Positions 1-8,559 of a DNA stretch of 64,000 nt are shown piece by piece. Source of the stretch: an uncultured Clostridia bacterium (GTDB lineage Bacteria > Bacillota > Clostridia > Christensenellales > Borkfalkiaceae); assembly GCA_944327465.1 (NCBI GenBank), contig CALVHH010000003.1, forward strand, positions 62,001-126,000, written 5' to 3'. A program made the position numbers and the translations under genes. The first letter of the stretch is position 1; every line of letters starts with the position of its first letter. The notes beneath the pieces were generated by a model. That model searched no databases, had not been told where the DNA came from, and was given only the letters and a program-made list of their open reading frames with translations.

Positions 1-816
1 TCCGACCTTTCGGGCAAGACTCTGGTCACGCTGTTCTATGAAAACAGCACCCGCACGCGCACTTCGTTCGAGCTTGCGGGCAAATATCTCGGTGCGCACG
101 AAGTCAATATCTCCGCTTCGTCAAGCTCCGTGCAGAAGGGCGAATCGCTCATCGATACGGGCAAGACTTTGGCGGCGCTCGGCACCGACTTTATCGCCAT
201 ACGCCATCCCATGGCGGGTGCGCCCCATCTGCTCGCCAAAACAGTCGGCGTCTCCGTTCTCAACGGCGGCGACGGCATGAACGAACACCCCACCCAGGCG
301 CTCCTGGACATGCTCACCATGCACGAAACTTTCGGCTCTTTAAAGGGGCTCAAAGTCGCCATTCTCGGCGACATCAAGCACAGCAGGGTGGCAAAATCCA
401 ATCTGTTCGGTCTGTCTAAAATGGGTGCCGAAGTCTGGGTCTACGCGCCCAGAACGCTCATGCCTGTCGGTTTCGATGCCCTCGGCGCGCACATAGCCCG
501 TTCGCGCGAGGAAGCCATAGCGGGCGCAAACGTCGTCATGGGGCTCAGGATACAGCTCGAACGTCAGTCGGGCGGGCTGTTTCCTTCGCTTTCGGAATAT
601 TCCCGTTTCTACGGCGTAAAGGATGACATGCTCTCTATTGCCGCAAAGGGCGCCATAATCATGCACCCCGGTCCCGTAAATCGCGGCATAGAGCTTACGC
701 CTTCGCTCATCGACGGCGCCGACAGCAGAATAGAAGATCAGGTAACTTCCGGTCTGTGCGTGCGCATGGCGGCGCTCAGGCTCATTGCGGAATACAGGGA
801 GAAGAACGGCTTATGA
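1..816 (+). CDS. pyrB: Aspartate carbamoyltransferase catalytic chain, 5' end cut by window edge
   Basis: Reading frame 1 is open from base 1 to the TGA at 814-816, giving 271 residues; the first ~40 residues lie outside the window. It condenses carbamoyl phosphate with aspartate, the committed step of pyrimidine synthesis, in the cytoplasm. The carbamoyl-phosphate site STRTRTSFE is visible near residue 16, followed by HPTQALLD in the hinge and HPGPVNRGIE near the end, all typical of ATCase/OTCase. The ATCase identity rather than OTCase follows from STRTRTSFE and from the downstream pyrC, pyrF, pyrK, pyrD and pyrE. No pyrI regulatory subunit follows. Its stop codon overlaps the pyrC start (ATGA), so the two are translationally coupled. 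The promoter and any PyrR attenuator would be upstream of the window. Confidence 0.95.
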   Translation, partial: SDLSGKTLVTLFYENSTRTRTSFELAGKYLGAHEVNISASSSSVQKGESLIDTGKTLAALGTDFIAIRHPMAGAPHLLAKTVGVSVLNGGDGMNEHPTQALLDMLTMHETFGSLKGLKVAILGDIKHSRVAKSNLFGLSKMGAEVWVYAPRTLMPVGFDALGAHIARSREEAIAGANVVMGLRIQLERQSGGLFPSLSEYSRFYGVKDDMLSIAAKGAIIMHPGPVNRGIELTPSLIDGADSRIEDQVTSGLCVRMAALRLIAEYREKNGL

Positions 817-2084
817 AAACTCTCATACAAGGCGGCAACGTAGTTTTAAAGGACCGCATTGAAAAATGCGACGTGCTCATCGAGGACGGCATAATAACCG
901 GTATCGGCAGCGGGCTGGAAGGGGATGAAGTTATCCGGGCTTCCGGCAAGACCGTCATCCCGGGCATAATAGATATGCACGTGCATCTGCGCGAGCCCGG
1001 CTTCGAGGGCAAGGAAGACATCGCCTCGGGTTCGCTCGCGGCAGTGGCGGGCGGCGTCACGCAGGTGTGCTGCATGCCCAATACCGACCCCGTCTGCGAC
1101 AATGCAGTCGTCGTAAACTATATCATAAACAGGGCAAAACAGGTCGATCTCTGCAAAGTCCGTCCCATAGGCGCCATCACCCGCGGCGAGCAGGGCGAAA
1201 GCCTTGCCGATATCGGCAAAATGGCTCAGGCGGGCATCGTCGCCATATCCGATGACGGCAGGTCGGTCATGAACTCCAACATCATGCGGCTCGCAATGGA
1301 ATATGCTTCCGATTTCGGGCTCAAATGCCTCTGCCACTGCGAGGATAAAACGCTTGTCGACGGCGGCGTCGTCAACGAGGGCTACAATTCCACTCTCTGC
1401 GGGCTCAAAGGTCAGCTCCGCGCAGTGGAAGATATCATGATTTGTCGCGACATTTGCCTTTCCCGCAGCCTCGACATCCCTGTGCACATCTGTCACGTTT
1501 CAACCTACTCCGGCGTTGACATAATACGCGCCGCCAAAGCTGACGGCGTAAAAGTGACCGCGGAGACCTGCCCGCACTATTTTGCGCTCACCGACGACAT
1601 AATAACTTCCTTCGATACTTACACAAAGGTCAGCCCGCCCGTAAGGGAGGAGCGCGACAGACTGGCAGTCATCGAAGGACTTAAGGACGGCACGATAGAT
1701 TGCATAGTCACCGACCACGCGCCCCATTCCAAAAAAGATAAGGAGGTCGAATATAATCTTGCCGCATTCGGCATGAGCGGAATAGAGACGAGTTTTGCCG
1801 TAAGTTATACCTACCTTGTAAAGACGGGTGCGCTCACGCTGCCCGAGCTCATGCGCAAAATGAGCTACGAACCCGCCAAAGTGCTCGGGCTTGAGGGCGG
1901 CGAAATATGCGAAGGCGGCGTTGCCGACATTGCGATAGTCGACCTCGATGCCGACTACGTCGTCGACGGCGAAAAGTTCCTTTCAAAGGGAAAGAATACG
2001 CCCTTCAACGGCTGCAGGGTATGGGGCAAAGTGCTTAAAACTCTTGTTGACGGCAAAGTCAAATTCGATGCCGAAAAACTTTAA
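813..2084 (+). CDS. pyrC: Dihydroorotase
   Basis: 423 residues. Cyclises carbamoyl aspartate to dihydroorotate. The metal-binding signature DMHVHLREPG appears about 50 residues in, followed by GGVTQVCCMPNT, HICHVST and the late ITDHAPHS-type motif (seen as VTDHAPHSKKDKE), all typical of the class I amidohydrolase PyrC. The start at 813 is chosen because it overlaps the pyrB stop by four bases and opens with MKTLIQGG, as expected for the family; an upstream in-frame ATG at 756 would run inside pyrB. Length agrees with bacterial type I dihydroorotases (about 425). It is the second gene of the pyr operon. Confidence 0.96.
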   Translation: MKTLIQGGNVVLKDRIEKCDVLIEDGIITGIGSGLEGDEVIRASGKTVIPGIIDMHVHLREPGFEGKEDIASGSLAAVAGGVTQVCCMPNTDPVCDNAVVVNYIINRAKQVDLCKVRPIGAITRGEQGESLADIGKMAQAGIVAISDDGRSVMNSNIMRLAMEYASDFGLKCLCHCEDKTLVDGGVVNEGYNSTLCGLKGQLRAVEDIMICRDICLSRSLDIPVHICHVSTYSGVDIIRAAKADGVKVTAETCPHYFALTDDIITSFDTYTKVSPPVREERDRLAVIEGLKDGTIDCIVTDHAPHSKKDKEVEYNLAAFGMSGIETSFAVSYTYLVKTGALTLPELMRKMSYEPAKVLGLEGGEICEGGVADIAIVDLDADYVVDGEKFLSKGKNTPFNGCRVWGKVLKTLVDGKVKFDAEKL

Positions 2085-2113
2085 ATAAAAACATTTAGGG
2101 AGAATATATCATC

Positions 2114-3028
2114 ATGGTAGATAAACTCATCGACAGAATTATCGAACTGCAAAACCCCACCTGCGTCGGTCTGGACACCGATTTTTCCTATCTTCCCGAA
2201 GAGCTTCGCGAAGGTATCGCCACGTTCGAAGGCGTTGCGGAGGGACTGATCGAATTCAACATGAACATAATCGACAAAGTGTGCGATATAGTTCCCGCCG
2301 TCAAGGTGCAGGTCGCTTACTACGAGCAGTACGGCTACGAGGGACTGCGTGCCTTCGACTATACGGTAAACTATGCTAAGGGCAGGGATATGTTCGTCAT
2401 TGCAGACTGCAAGCGCAACGATATCGGTTCGACGGCTGCATGCTATGCCAAGGCGTATCTCGGCGAAACGGATATCAACGGCAAAAAGATAAAGGCGTTC
2501 CCCGCCGATATGCTCACAGTCAACGGCTATCTCGGCACGGACGGCATAGCACCCTTCGTAGAGGAGTGCAAAAAGCACGATAAGGGCATATTTGCACTTG
2601 TAAAAACTTCCAATCCTTCATCGGGCGAATTGCAGAATTTGAAGCTTGAAAACTCAAAGTGTATCTATGAACAGATGGGTGCGCTTGTAGAGGAGTGGGG
2701 CAAAGACACCGTAGGCACATACGGCTATTCCGATGTCGGCGCCGTCGTCGGCGCCACTCATCCCGAGGAAGCGGCAAATCTCCGTGCACAGCTCAAAAAT
2801 ACTTTCTTCCTCATTCCCGGCTACGGCGCCCAGGGCGGAAACGCACAGATGCTCAAGTGCTGCTTCGACGCCCGCGGTCTCGGCGGCATCGTAAACAACT
2901 CCCGCGGCATCATCTGTGCCTACAAAAAGCCGCAGTACAGCGGCATGGGCTATGCCGAAGCCGCCCGCGCTGCCTGCATAGATATGCAGCAGGACCTCTC
3001 GTCTGTGATAGGTAAAATGAGTAAATGA
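2114..3028 (+). CDS. pyrF: Orotidine 5'-phosphate decarboxylase (long, type 2 family)
   Basis: 304 residues, the longer PyrF subfamily rather than the ~235-residue Bacillus type. Converts OMP to UMP, the last step of the pathway. The catalytic Lys/Asp cluster is visible as ADCKRNDIGST, the N-terminus carries CVGLDTD, and the phosphate-binding end IPGYGAQGG is present. An AGGGAG ribosome-binding site lies at 2098-2103. Its stop overlaps the pyrK start by four bases, so decarboxylase and electron-transfer subunit are coupled. Confidence 0.95.
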   Translation: MVDKLIDRIIELQNPTCVGLDTDFSYLPEELREGIATFEGVAEGLIEFNMNIIDKVCDIVPAVKVQVAYYEQYGYEGLRAFDYTVNYAKGRDMFVIADCKRNDIGSTAACYAKAYLGETDINGKKIKAFPADMLTVNGYLGTDGIAPFVEECKKHDKGIFALVKTSNPSSGELQNLKLENSKCIYEQMGALVEEWGKDTVGTYGYSDVGAVVGATHPEEAANLRAQLKNTFFLIPGYGAQGGNAQMLKCCFDARGLGGIVNNSRGIICAYKKPQYSGMGYAEAARAACIDMQQDLSSVIGKMSK

Positions 3029-3786
3029 AAGAGTTGACTTGTACAGTAAAGAGCAATGCTCAAATAGCGTGCGGCATATTTGAAATGACCGTCACTTTAA
3101 GCGACGACGTAAAAGTAAAGTGCGGGCAGTTTTTAAATATTTCCACGGGCAATGCGGCTAATCTTTTAAAGCGCCCGTTCGGCATAATGCGCATTAACGG
3201 CAGGGATGTTACCTTTTGCTATCAGCTCAAGGGCGAGGGAACAAAAACTCTGTCTCTCGCCAAGCCCGGGCAAGTTCTCGAAGTCACTCTGCCTCTCGGA
3301 AACGGATTTTCCATTCCCGAAAGCGCCCGCAAGATAGCCGTCGTCGGCGGCGGGGTCGGCGTCTTTCCTCTGCTCTCTGTCGTGGAGGGCGTAAAGGACA
3401 GGGACTACTACAGCTACATAGGTTTCCGCTCGGAAAAATATGCCTGCCTTTTGGAAGATTTCAAAGCGTCAAGCAAATCGCTCACCGTCGTCACCGATGA
3501 CGGCAGCATTGGTCAAAAGACAAACGCCGTTTCGGCATTCGTCGCCGACTACGAAGATATTTCGCCCGACCTCATAATTTCATGCGGTCCGCCTGTAATG
3601 CTGCGGGCTCTAAAATCTTGTCTCAAAGAACGCGGCATAACCACGCCCTGCCTCGTCTCGCTGGAAGAGCGCATGGGCTGCGGCATAGGCGCGTGTCTCG
3701 TGTGCGTTTGTAAAAAGAGCGACGGCTCCAATGCCCGCGTCTGCAAGGATGGTCCCGTTTTCAATATAGACGAGGTCGAGCTTTAA
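3025..3786 (+). CDS. pyrK: Dihydroorotate dehydrogenase B, electron transfer subunit
   Basis: 253 residues. PyrK carries FAD and a [2Fe-2S] cluster and passes electrons from dihydroorotate via PyrD to NAD+. The sequence shows a ferredoxin-reductase fold: flavin-binding KRPFGI near residue 50, nucleotide-binding VGGGVGVFPLL near residue 110, and a C-terminal cysteine set (C219, C224, C227, then a later VCKDGP) that fits the PyrK cluster. It implies the PyrD of this operon is the type 1B enzyme. The partner pyrD is not next door: a block of small membrane-protein genes is inserted between them. Confidence 0.95.
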   Translation: MKELTCTVKSNAQIACGIFEMTVTLSDDVKVKCGQFLNISTGNAANLLKRPFGIMRINGRDVTFCYQLKGEGTKTLSLAKPGQVLEVTLPLGNGFSIPESARKIAVVGGGVGVFPLLSVVEGVKDRDYYSYIGFRSEKYACLLEDFKASSKSLTVVTDDGSIGQKTNAVSAFVADYEDISPDLIISCGPPVMLRALKSCLKERGITTPCLVSLEERMGCGIGACLVCVCKKSDGSNARVCKDGPVFNIDEVEL

Positions 3787-3787
3787 A

Positions 3788-4270
3788 ATGTATGAAGTTC
3801 TGGCTAAAAAGAGCAAACTGCACATCGCATATCTTGCAATAACCGCCGCCTTAGCTCTGCTGTTCACCGTCATGATCATTGCCTTTTTTTGGGGCATGCG
3901 TTCCGATATGTATAGTCTGCCCATAGCATACATACTCATTCCCGTCATGTCTGCTGCGGTTTTCTTGATAGGTGTCATCTGTACGGTCAGATTGATAAAA
4001 TATGCAAAGTTGCCCGAAGAACTCATCGTTCGCCGAGAATGGGAGATCATATTTGCCGGCGCTGCTTTTAGCATATCGGATATTAAAAACGCGTATTACG
4101 ATTATGGCGGCAGACTGTGGCGGCGCAGTTTGTTTCAGACGGGCAGAATAACTATAGTTTTGAATGACGGAAGGGTGTATAAATGCCAAGGCATTTCCTG
4201 CGCGGAGCAGGTATGCAACAGACTTTTAGTGATAGTAGGTGAAAGTGCATCCCAAAAGGTGACCGGCTGA
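3788..4270 (+). CDS. Unknown small membrane protein, paralog A (two helices plus cytosolic domain)
   Basis: 160 residues, not recognised. Starts two bases after the pyrK stop. Begins MYEVLAKKSK, has two hydrophobic segments (about residues 12-35 and 44-69), then a ~90-residue soluble tail with a beta-rich look (IRRE..IIF...FSISDI...), ending in a hairpin-like ITIVLNDGRVYKC. The same architecture and the pattern [EV]-[LI]-A-[EK]-KS at the start, F-[ST]-[IV]-x-DI in the middle and [IV]VL[NK]DG near the end recur in the next two genes, so these are tandem paralogs. The tail could be a pleckstrin-homology-like fold (inference). Role in or near pyrimidine synthesis is unknown; co-transcription is inferred from spacing. 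Confidence 0.7.
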   Translation: MYEVLAKKSKLHIAYLAITAALALLFTVMIIAFFWGMRSDMYSLPIAYILIPVMSAAVFLIGVICTVRLIKYAKLPEELIVRREWEIIFAGAAFSISDIKNAYYDYGGRLWRRSLFQTGRITIVLNDGRVYKCQGISCAEQVCNRLLVIVGESASQKVTG

Positions 4271-4401
4271 TGACCGACCCCGAAGTTATTGCCCGCAAAA
4301 GCAAATTCTCCGTCGGCAGGATAATAATCAATGTCGACGAGTGTTCGGCTGTGTGGGATAAGCGATGGCTTTTTGGTGATTTGTTATGGAAGAAGTTATA
4401 G
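4270..4401 (+). pseudogene. 43-codon remnant of the same membrane-protein family, or a very small gene
   Basis: An ATG overlapping the TGA of paralog A opens a 43-codon frame that ends at TAG 4399-4401, inside the start of paralog B. It reads MTDPEVIARKSKFSVGRII and so on. It can be aligned with the paralogs either at the N-terminus (EVIARKSK against EVIAEKSR) or at the middle (PE.I.R...FSV against PEELIVR...FSI), but the membrane helices are missing. The simplest reading is a copy that lost its middle by deletion. Whether it is translated is unknown. Confidence 0.4.
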
Positions 4402-4838
4402 CCGAAAAGAGCAGAAATATATTGCGTTGGCTCATTTTTGCTGCGGTATTTTTGGTGATATGTATTATTGCCGTAATAATTTGTCTGGTGCTCATCCCCG
4501 ATGCCGGTTACATGTACTATTTGCTGCTTGCAGCGTCTGCCGCAGCGGTTGTCTGTACTGTTTACACAATGATAAAGTGGTATAAGACGCCGCAGACTAT
4601 TATAACCAAGCAGGGCGATACCATTAATTTTTGCGGCGGAGTATTTACCGTGGGAGATATAGCCGATATTCGTTACGAGTGCCGCAGAAATCGTTGGGGA
4701 ATGAGGGCGTCGTTCGGCAGTCTTGAAGTCGTGTTAAAGGATGGCAGACAGTTTAAAAACAATTTTGTGGGCGATGCCGAGGAAGTTCACAGCAAGCTAT
4801 TAAAATTTTTAGCTGAATACCAAAGCAGGAAATTATAA
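4386..4838 (+). CDS. Unknown small membrane protein, paralog B
   Basis: 150 residues, same architecture as the gene at 3788: MEEVIAEKSR start, two hydrophobic segments (about residues 13-36 and 43-62), then a soluble tail with FTVGDIADIRY and LEVVLKDGRQFKNN. Its start lies 16 bases inside the end of the short frame at 4270, so translation is probably coupled. No enzyme motif, no cysteines suggesting a metal site, no signal peptide apart from the first helix. Function unknown. Confidence 0.68.
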   Translation: MEEVIAEKSRNILRWLIFAAVFLVICIIAVIICLVLIPDAGYMYYLLLAASAAAVVCTVYTMIKWYKTPQTIITKQGDTINFCGGVFTVGDIADIRYECRRNRWGMRASFGSLEVVLKDGRQFKNNFVGDAEEVHSKLLKFLAEYQSRKL

Positions 4839-4864
4839 TATTATGGCAAATTAAAGGGCATTGT

Positions 4865-5366
4865 ATGATTAGTTGCGATTCAGAAATTTTAGCCGAAAAG
4901 AGTAAAAAATTTTTCTTTGTCGCAGCCATGCTATTGGCTTTGTTTTTAATTATCCTTGTTGCTTTTGTCATCTCTTTTTTATTATCGCCTTTATGAAGAG
5001 CAAGGTAGTTCAAATTTAGCTGCGTTGATCATCGTTTATTCATTGTTTTGCCTGCTGCTCGTTGTATTTATTATATATTTAGGCGTATACATTGTAGGGT
5101 GGTTCCGCTCGCCCGATATTATAATTTCATTAAAAGGTGATGAGCTGACTTTTGTAAATAAAAATTTTAAACTGAATGAAATTGACTATATTCGTTACAG
5201 AATCGGCTCAGCCTTTCCGCGCAGTTTGTTTGGAATGTTTGGCTACATTATGATAGTTTTAAAAGATGGCACGGTATTGAAAAACTCATGCATATTCGAA
5301 TTGCGGTCGGCTTACGACAAACTTTCGGCGCTTATTGTGCAAAGTAATCATACAGAGGAAAATTAA
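4865..5366 (+). pseudogene. Unknown small membrane protein, paralog C, split by a +1 frameshift
   Basis: ATG 4865 opens a frame (MISCDSEILAEKSKKFFF, then a first hydrophobic helix) that stops at TGA 4994-4996. The rest of the same protein continues in another frame from about 4980 to TAA 5364-5366: YYRLYEEQGSSNLAALII, second helix, then FKLNEIDYIRY and IMIVLKDGTVLKN, matching paralogs A and B. The frames would join if one T were missing from the T6 run at 4975-4980. It may be a disrupted gene, a sequencing or assembly error, or slippage at the homopolymer. Joined length would be about 166 residues, close to paralog A. Its TAA overlaps the pyrD start by one base. Confidence 0.65.
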
Positions 5367-6277
5367 TGGCAAATTTAAACGTGAATATCTGCGGGGTTAA
5401 ATTTAAAAATCCCGTCATCGCCGCAAGCGGAACATACGGCTTCGGCAAGGAATTTGATGAGATATACGATATCTCTGTTGTGGGCGGCGTGTCTACCAAG
5501 GGTACTACGCTCGAACCCCGTCTCGGCAATCCCGTCCCCAGGATAGCCGAAGGTCCTTCGGTAATTCTTAACGCCGTCGGGCTTCAAAATCCGGGAGTTG
5601 AGCACTTCATAAGGGAAGATCTGCCCTTTTTAAAGCAAAAGGGCGTGGTCATTATAGCTAACGTAGCGGGCAGTACGCTTGAAGATTACAAGCTCATCTG
5701 CCGCAGGCTCAACGGGCTTGTGGATATGGTCGAACTGAATATATCCTGTCCCAATGTGCATGCCGGCGGCATGGCGCTCGGCATAAAGCCTGGCAACATA
5801 AGGGAGGTGACCTGCCTCACCAAGGCAGAGCTTGATAAAACTCCGCTCATCGTAAAACTTTCGCCCAACGTCGAATCGATACCCGCAAACGCTGTGGCTG
5901 CGGAGGAGGGGGGCGCAGACTGCATTTCGCTTGTGAATACGTTCACCGGTATGGCGATCGACCTCGAAAGGCGCAGACCCGTTATCGCCAACAATACGGG
6001 CGGCGTTTCGGGCGCAGGTATCAAGCCTATTGCGCTGCGCATGGTGTACGAAGCCGCGCACGCGGTAAAGATCCCCGTCATAGGCATGGGCGGCATAGCA
6101 AACGGCGTCGACGCGCTTGAATTTATGTGCGCGGGCGCACGCGCCGTGCAGGTAGGCACCGCAAACTTTACGAATGCTCTCGCCATGCCTCGCATAATAG
6201 CCGAGATGAACGATTGGCTGGATGCGCACGGCATAGCCGATATAAACGACATCGTCGATACATTGCAACTCAATTGA
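5366..6277 (+). CDS. pyrD: Dihydroorotate dehydrogenase B, catalytic subunit (class 1B)
   Basis: 303 residues. Oxidises dihydroorotate to orotate with FMN, handing electrons to PyrK. The catalytic cysteine of class 1 enzymes is seen in NISCPNVHAGG (C128); class 2 membrane enzymes would have serine here. FMN/phosphate contacts include KLSPNV, NTFTGMAID, GGVSGAGIKP and MGGIANGVDALEFM. The start at 5366 shares one base with the preceding TAA. The partner pyrK lies 1.6 kb upstream, separated by the unknown membrane-protein cluster. Confidence 0.96.
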   Translation: MANLNVNICGVKFKNPVIAASGTYGFGKEFDEIYDISVVGGVSTKGTTLEPRLGNPVPRIAEGPSVILNAVGLQNPGVEHFIREDLPFLKQKGVVIIANVAGSTLEDYKLICRRLNGLVDMVELNISCPNVHAGGMALGIKPGNIREVTCLTKAELDKTPLIVKLSPNVESIPANAVAAEEGGADCISLVNTFTGMAIDLERRRPVIANNTGGVSGAGIKPIALRMVYEAAHAVKIPVIGMGGIANGVDALEFMCAGARAVQVGTANFTNALAMPRIIAEMNDWLDAHGIADINDIVDTLQLN

Positions 6278-6348
6278 CTTTCAGTCAGTTATAAAATAAG
6301 CGCGTCGGCGGCAAAGATGCGCGTCGATATAATCTTGGAGGAAACATT

Positions 6349-7011
6349 ATGGCTCTCACTTATAAACAACAGTTTATCAAATTCATGGTCGAAAGCGGCG
6401 TGCTCAAATTTGGCACGTTCACCTTAAAGAGCGGCAGGATAGCGCCCTATTTTATAAATACGGGCAACTACAAGACGGGTGAACAGCTTGCCCGCCTCGG
6501 CGAATACTATGCAGCCTGCTATGCAGATAACGGCATACAGAGCGATTGCCTGGTAGGTCCCGCCTATAAGGGCATCCCTCTCGCCGTAACGACGGCTGTT
6601 TCGCTTTGGAACAATCACAAGATAAACGTAAATTACTGCTTTGACCGTAAAGAGGCAAAGGACCACGGAGAAGGCGGTCTGTTTGTTGGACATCAGCTTG
6701 CCGAAGGTCAGAAAGTGACGATAATAGAAGACGTCATGACGTCCGGCAAGGCGCTCAGGGAAATACTTCCCAAACTTGAAGCTCAGGCGAACGTGCAGGT
6801 GGCAGGTATGATAATTTCTGTCGACCGCATGGAAAAGGGGCTCAATTCCGACCTCTCCGCTGTGCAGGAAGTGTACCGCGACTTTGGCATCAAGGTATTT
6901 TCTATAGCTACTATGTCAGACATAATATCCGCCATTGAGGACGGTATTATCGAAGGCAGTGAATATCTCGAGCAGATGAAGGCATACCGTGCGAAGTACG
7001 GCGTCGAATAA
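6349..7011 (+). CDS. pyrE: Orotate phosphoribosyltransferase
   Basis: 220 residues. Makes OMP from orotate and PRPP. The PRPP loop is visible as VTIIEDVMTSGKAL near residue 125, and the N-terminal LKSGRIAPYFINTGNY is typical of PyrE. A strong GGAGGA ribosome-binding site precedes the ATG at 6349. It is the last gene of the pyr operon, 71 bases after pyrD, and is followed by the repeat element and a terminator. The PRPP it uses is made by prs at 17348 in this window. Confidence 0.96.
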   Translation: MALTYKQQFIKFMVESGVLKFGTFTLKSGRIAPYFINTGNYKTGEQLARLGEYYAACYADNGIQSDCLVGPAYKGIPLAVTTAVSLWNNHKINVNYCFDRKEAKDHGEGGLFVGHQLAEGQKVTIIEDVMTSGKALREILPKLEAQANVQVAGMIISVDRMEKGLNSDLSAVQEVYRDFGIKVFSIATMSDIISAIEDGIIEGSEYLEQMKAYRAKYGVE

Positions 7012-7016
7012 TATTT

Positions 7017-7036
7017 GTACTGCGTTACGCATAGTA
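7017..7036 (+). repeat. Intergenic repeat element, copy 1 (divergent)
   Basis: Reads GTACTGCGTTACGCATAGTA, matching the other copies at GTACT..GT.ACGCATA..A. It lies 5 bases after the pyrE stop and 9 bases before a terminator hairpin, between the convergent pyrE and spoVAE. See copies at 25523, 34749, 39295, 49363 and 56639. Confidence 0.5.
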
Positions 7037-7045
7037 ATTTTAAAG

Positions 7046-7085
7046 TGGCGGTTCGGCTGCATTTAACAGCCGAACCGCCATTTTT
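7046..7085 (+). terminator. Rho-independent terminator after pyrE
   Basis: Perfect 14-bp stem (TGGCGGTTCGGCTG with its complement), 7-base loop, then TTTTTG. Placed between convergent pyrE and spoVAE. Confidence 0.88.
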
Positions 7086-7156
7086 GCGTGCTTGAAGACT
7101 ATATTAATGTTATCGTTAACTTATTTTTGATAAATACATGATCAGCAGGCGCAAAT

Positions 7157-7540
7157 TTAGTTGCGTTTAGATTTTGATTTGCACAGCAGCGACGCGGCAA
7201 ACGAAAATACAATGGCCGCCGTTACGCCCGCGCTCGCCGACGAAAGCGCGCCCGTGACTGCATAAAATAAGCCCTTTTCGGCGCCCCTCATGGCTCCGCT
7301 CGCCAATAGGTAGCCAAATCCGCTTATGGGCACGGTCGCGCCCGCGCCTGCAAATTCAACCAGCGGCTGATAGGCACCCAAAGCCGTCAGCACTACTCCT
7401 GCGAGCATAAAGTATACAAGTATTTTACCTGCTGTAAGGTTTGTCACGTTTATTATTATCTGCGCAACAAGGCAGATAGAGCCGCCTACCGCGAATGCTT
7501 TAACGAATGCGAGCACAATGTCCAATATCTCCTGCTGCAT
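7157..7540 (-). CDS. spoVAE: Stage V sporulation protein AE
   Basis: 127 residues, about the usual length of SpoVAE (SpoVAEb). Three to four hydrophobic segments fill residues 10-120 (for example around 14-33 and 39-61), with a late GALSSASAGVTAAIVF that is characteristic of the SpoVAC/SpoVAE family. SpoVA proteins form the channel in the inner spore membrane that moves dipicolinic acid with calcium into the developing spore and out at germination. It follows spoVAD after three bases, so the two are one operon. The expected spoVAC partner is not in this window. Confidence 0.88.
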   Translation of the reverse strand: MQQEILDIVLAFVKAFAVGGSICLVAQIIINVTNLTAGKILVYFMLAGVVLTALGAYQPLVEFAGAGATVPISGFGYLLASGAMRGAEKGLFYAVTGALSSASAGVTAAIVFSFAASLLCKSKSKRN

Positions 7541-7543
7541 GTA

Positions 7544-8554
7544 CTATACCTCCAGCTGCACGGCGTGGCTTATGCAGGGAATGCTTTCGCCCTGCCCCGA
7601 CGACACCGTCGAAAGCAGTGCGCCGGTCGCCGCAAACAGCACGCGTTTAAAAATTTTTGCTTTAAGTTTTGACAGGATATACGAGTTGAATATTACTGCG
7701 CTGCACCCTGCGCCGCTGCCGCCCTGAAATTCTTCGGGTTTGACGTCGTATATTATTTCGCCGCAGTCGACGTGATTGCCCGTAATATCGTACCCCTTTT
7801 CAAAGCAGAGGTCTTTCAATATCCTGCCGCCCAGTGCTCCGAGGTCGCCCGAAAGTATCAGGTCGTAATCACCGGGAACTGTTGCTGTATCCTTGAAGTG
7901 TCTCACAATCGTATCTGCGCAAGCCGGCGCCATGGCTGCACCCATGTTGTTCACGTCGGTAACCCCGTAGTCGACAACTTTTCCTATCGTTGCATTGGCT
8001 ATTTTTATTCCGTCGCCTGCGTCGGATATCACGCAAGCGCCTGCGCCCGTAACCGTCCACTGCGACTGCGGCGGCCGCGTTGTGCCCTGTTCCAGAGGGT
8101 AGCGGTACTGCCTTTCTGCCGAGGCAAAGTGGCTGCCCGTCGCCGCCACGGCAGTGTGTATATACCCTGCGTTCACCATTGCCGCGCCCAAGGCGATACT
8201 TTCGGACATGGTTGAGCATGCGCTGTATACTCCCAAAAAGGGGATTGCAATATCCCGCGCCGCAAACGAAGCCGAAATTATCTGGTTTAAAAGGTCGCCT
8301 GACAGCAGAACGTCTACACATTCCTTTTTCAGTCCGGCGTTGCTTATCGCCGTTTCAATGGCGCAGTACAGCATTTTGCACTCGGCCTTTTCAAACGTGC
8401 TCTCCGCGAACATATCGTCGCAAAGCGCTCTGTCCACGTATTTTCCCGCAATGCCCGCACATTCTTTTGGACCTGCCACCGTGCCGGAAGCTATTATTTT
8501 GGGAAGGTTTTTAAAGTATATCGTCTGTCCGCGCATGCCCGAATAAGTCTGCAT
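7544..8554 (-). CDS. spoVAD: Stage V sporulation protein AD
   Basis: 336 residues. SpoVAD has a thiolase-like fold and binds dipicolinic acid at the outer face of the inner spore membrane. Recognisable: GQTIYFKNLPKIIASGTVAGPKE start, YSACSTMSESIALG, ATGSHFASAERQYR, and QWTVTGAGACV, all family hallmarks. Two starts are possible: ATG 8554, which sits 5 bases after a sigma-G-like -10 and would be leaderless, or ATG 8536, which gives the N-terminus closest to other SpoVADs. No Shine-Dalgarno sequence supports either. First gene of a two-gene operon with spoVAE; divergent from yunB. Confidence 0.93.
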   Translation of the reverse strand: MQTYSGMRGQTIYFKNLPKIIASGTVAGPKECAGIAGKYVDRALCDDMFAESTFEKAECKMLYCAIETAISNAGLKKECVDVLLSGDLLNQIISASFAARDIAIPFLGVYSACSTMSESIALGAAMVNAGYIHTAVAATGSHFASAERQYRYPLEQGTTRPPQSQWTVTGAGACVISDAGDGIKIANATIGKVVDYGVTDVNNMGAAMAPACADTIVRHFKDTATVPGDYDLILSGDLGALGGRILKDLCFEKGYDITGNHVDCGEIIYDVKPEEFQGGSGAGCSAVIFNSYILSKLKAKIFKRVLFAATGALLSTVSSGQGESIPCISHAVQLEV

Positions 8555-8559
8555 ATGTG

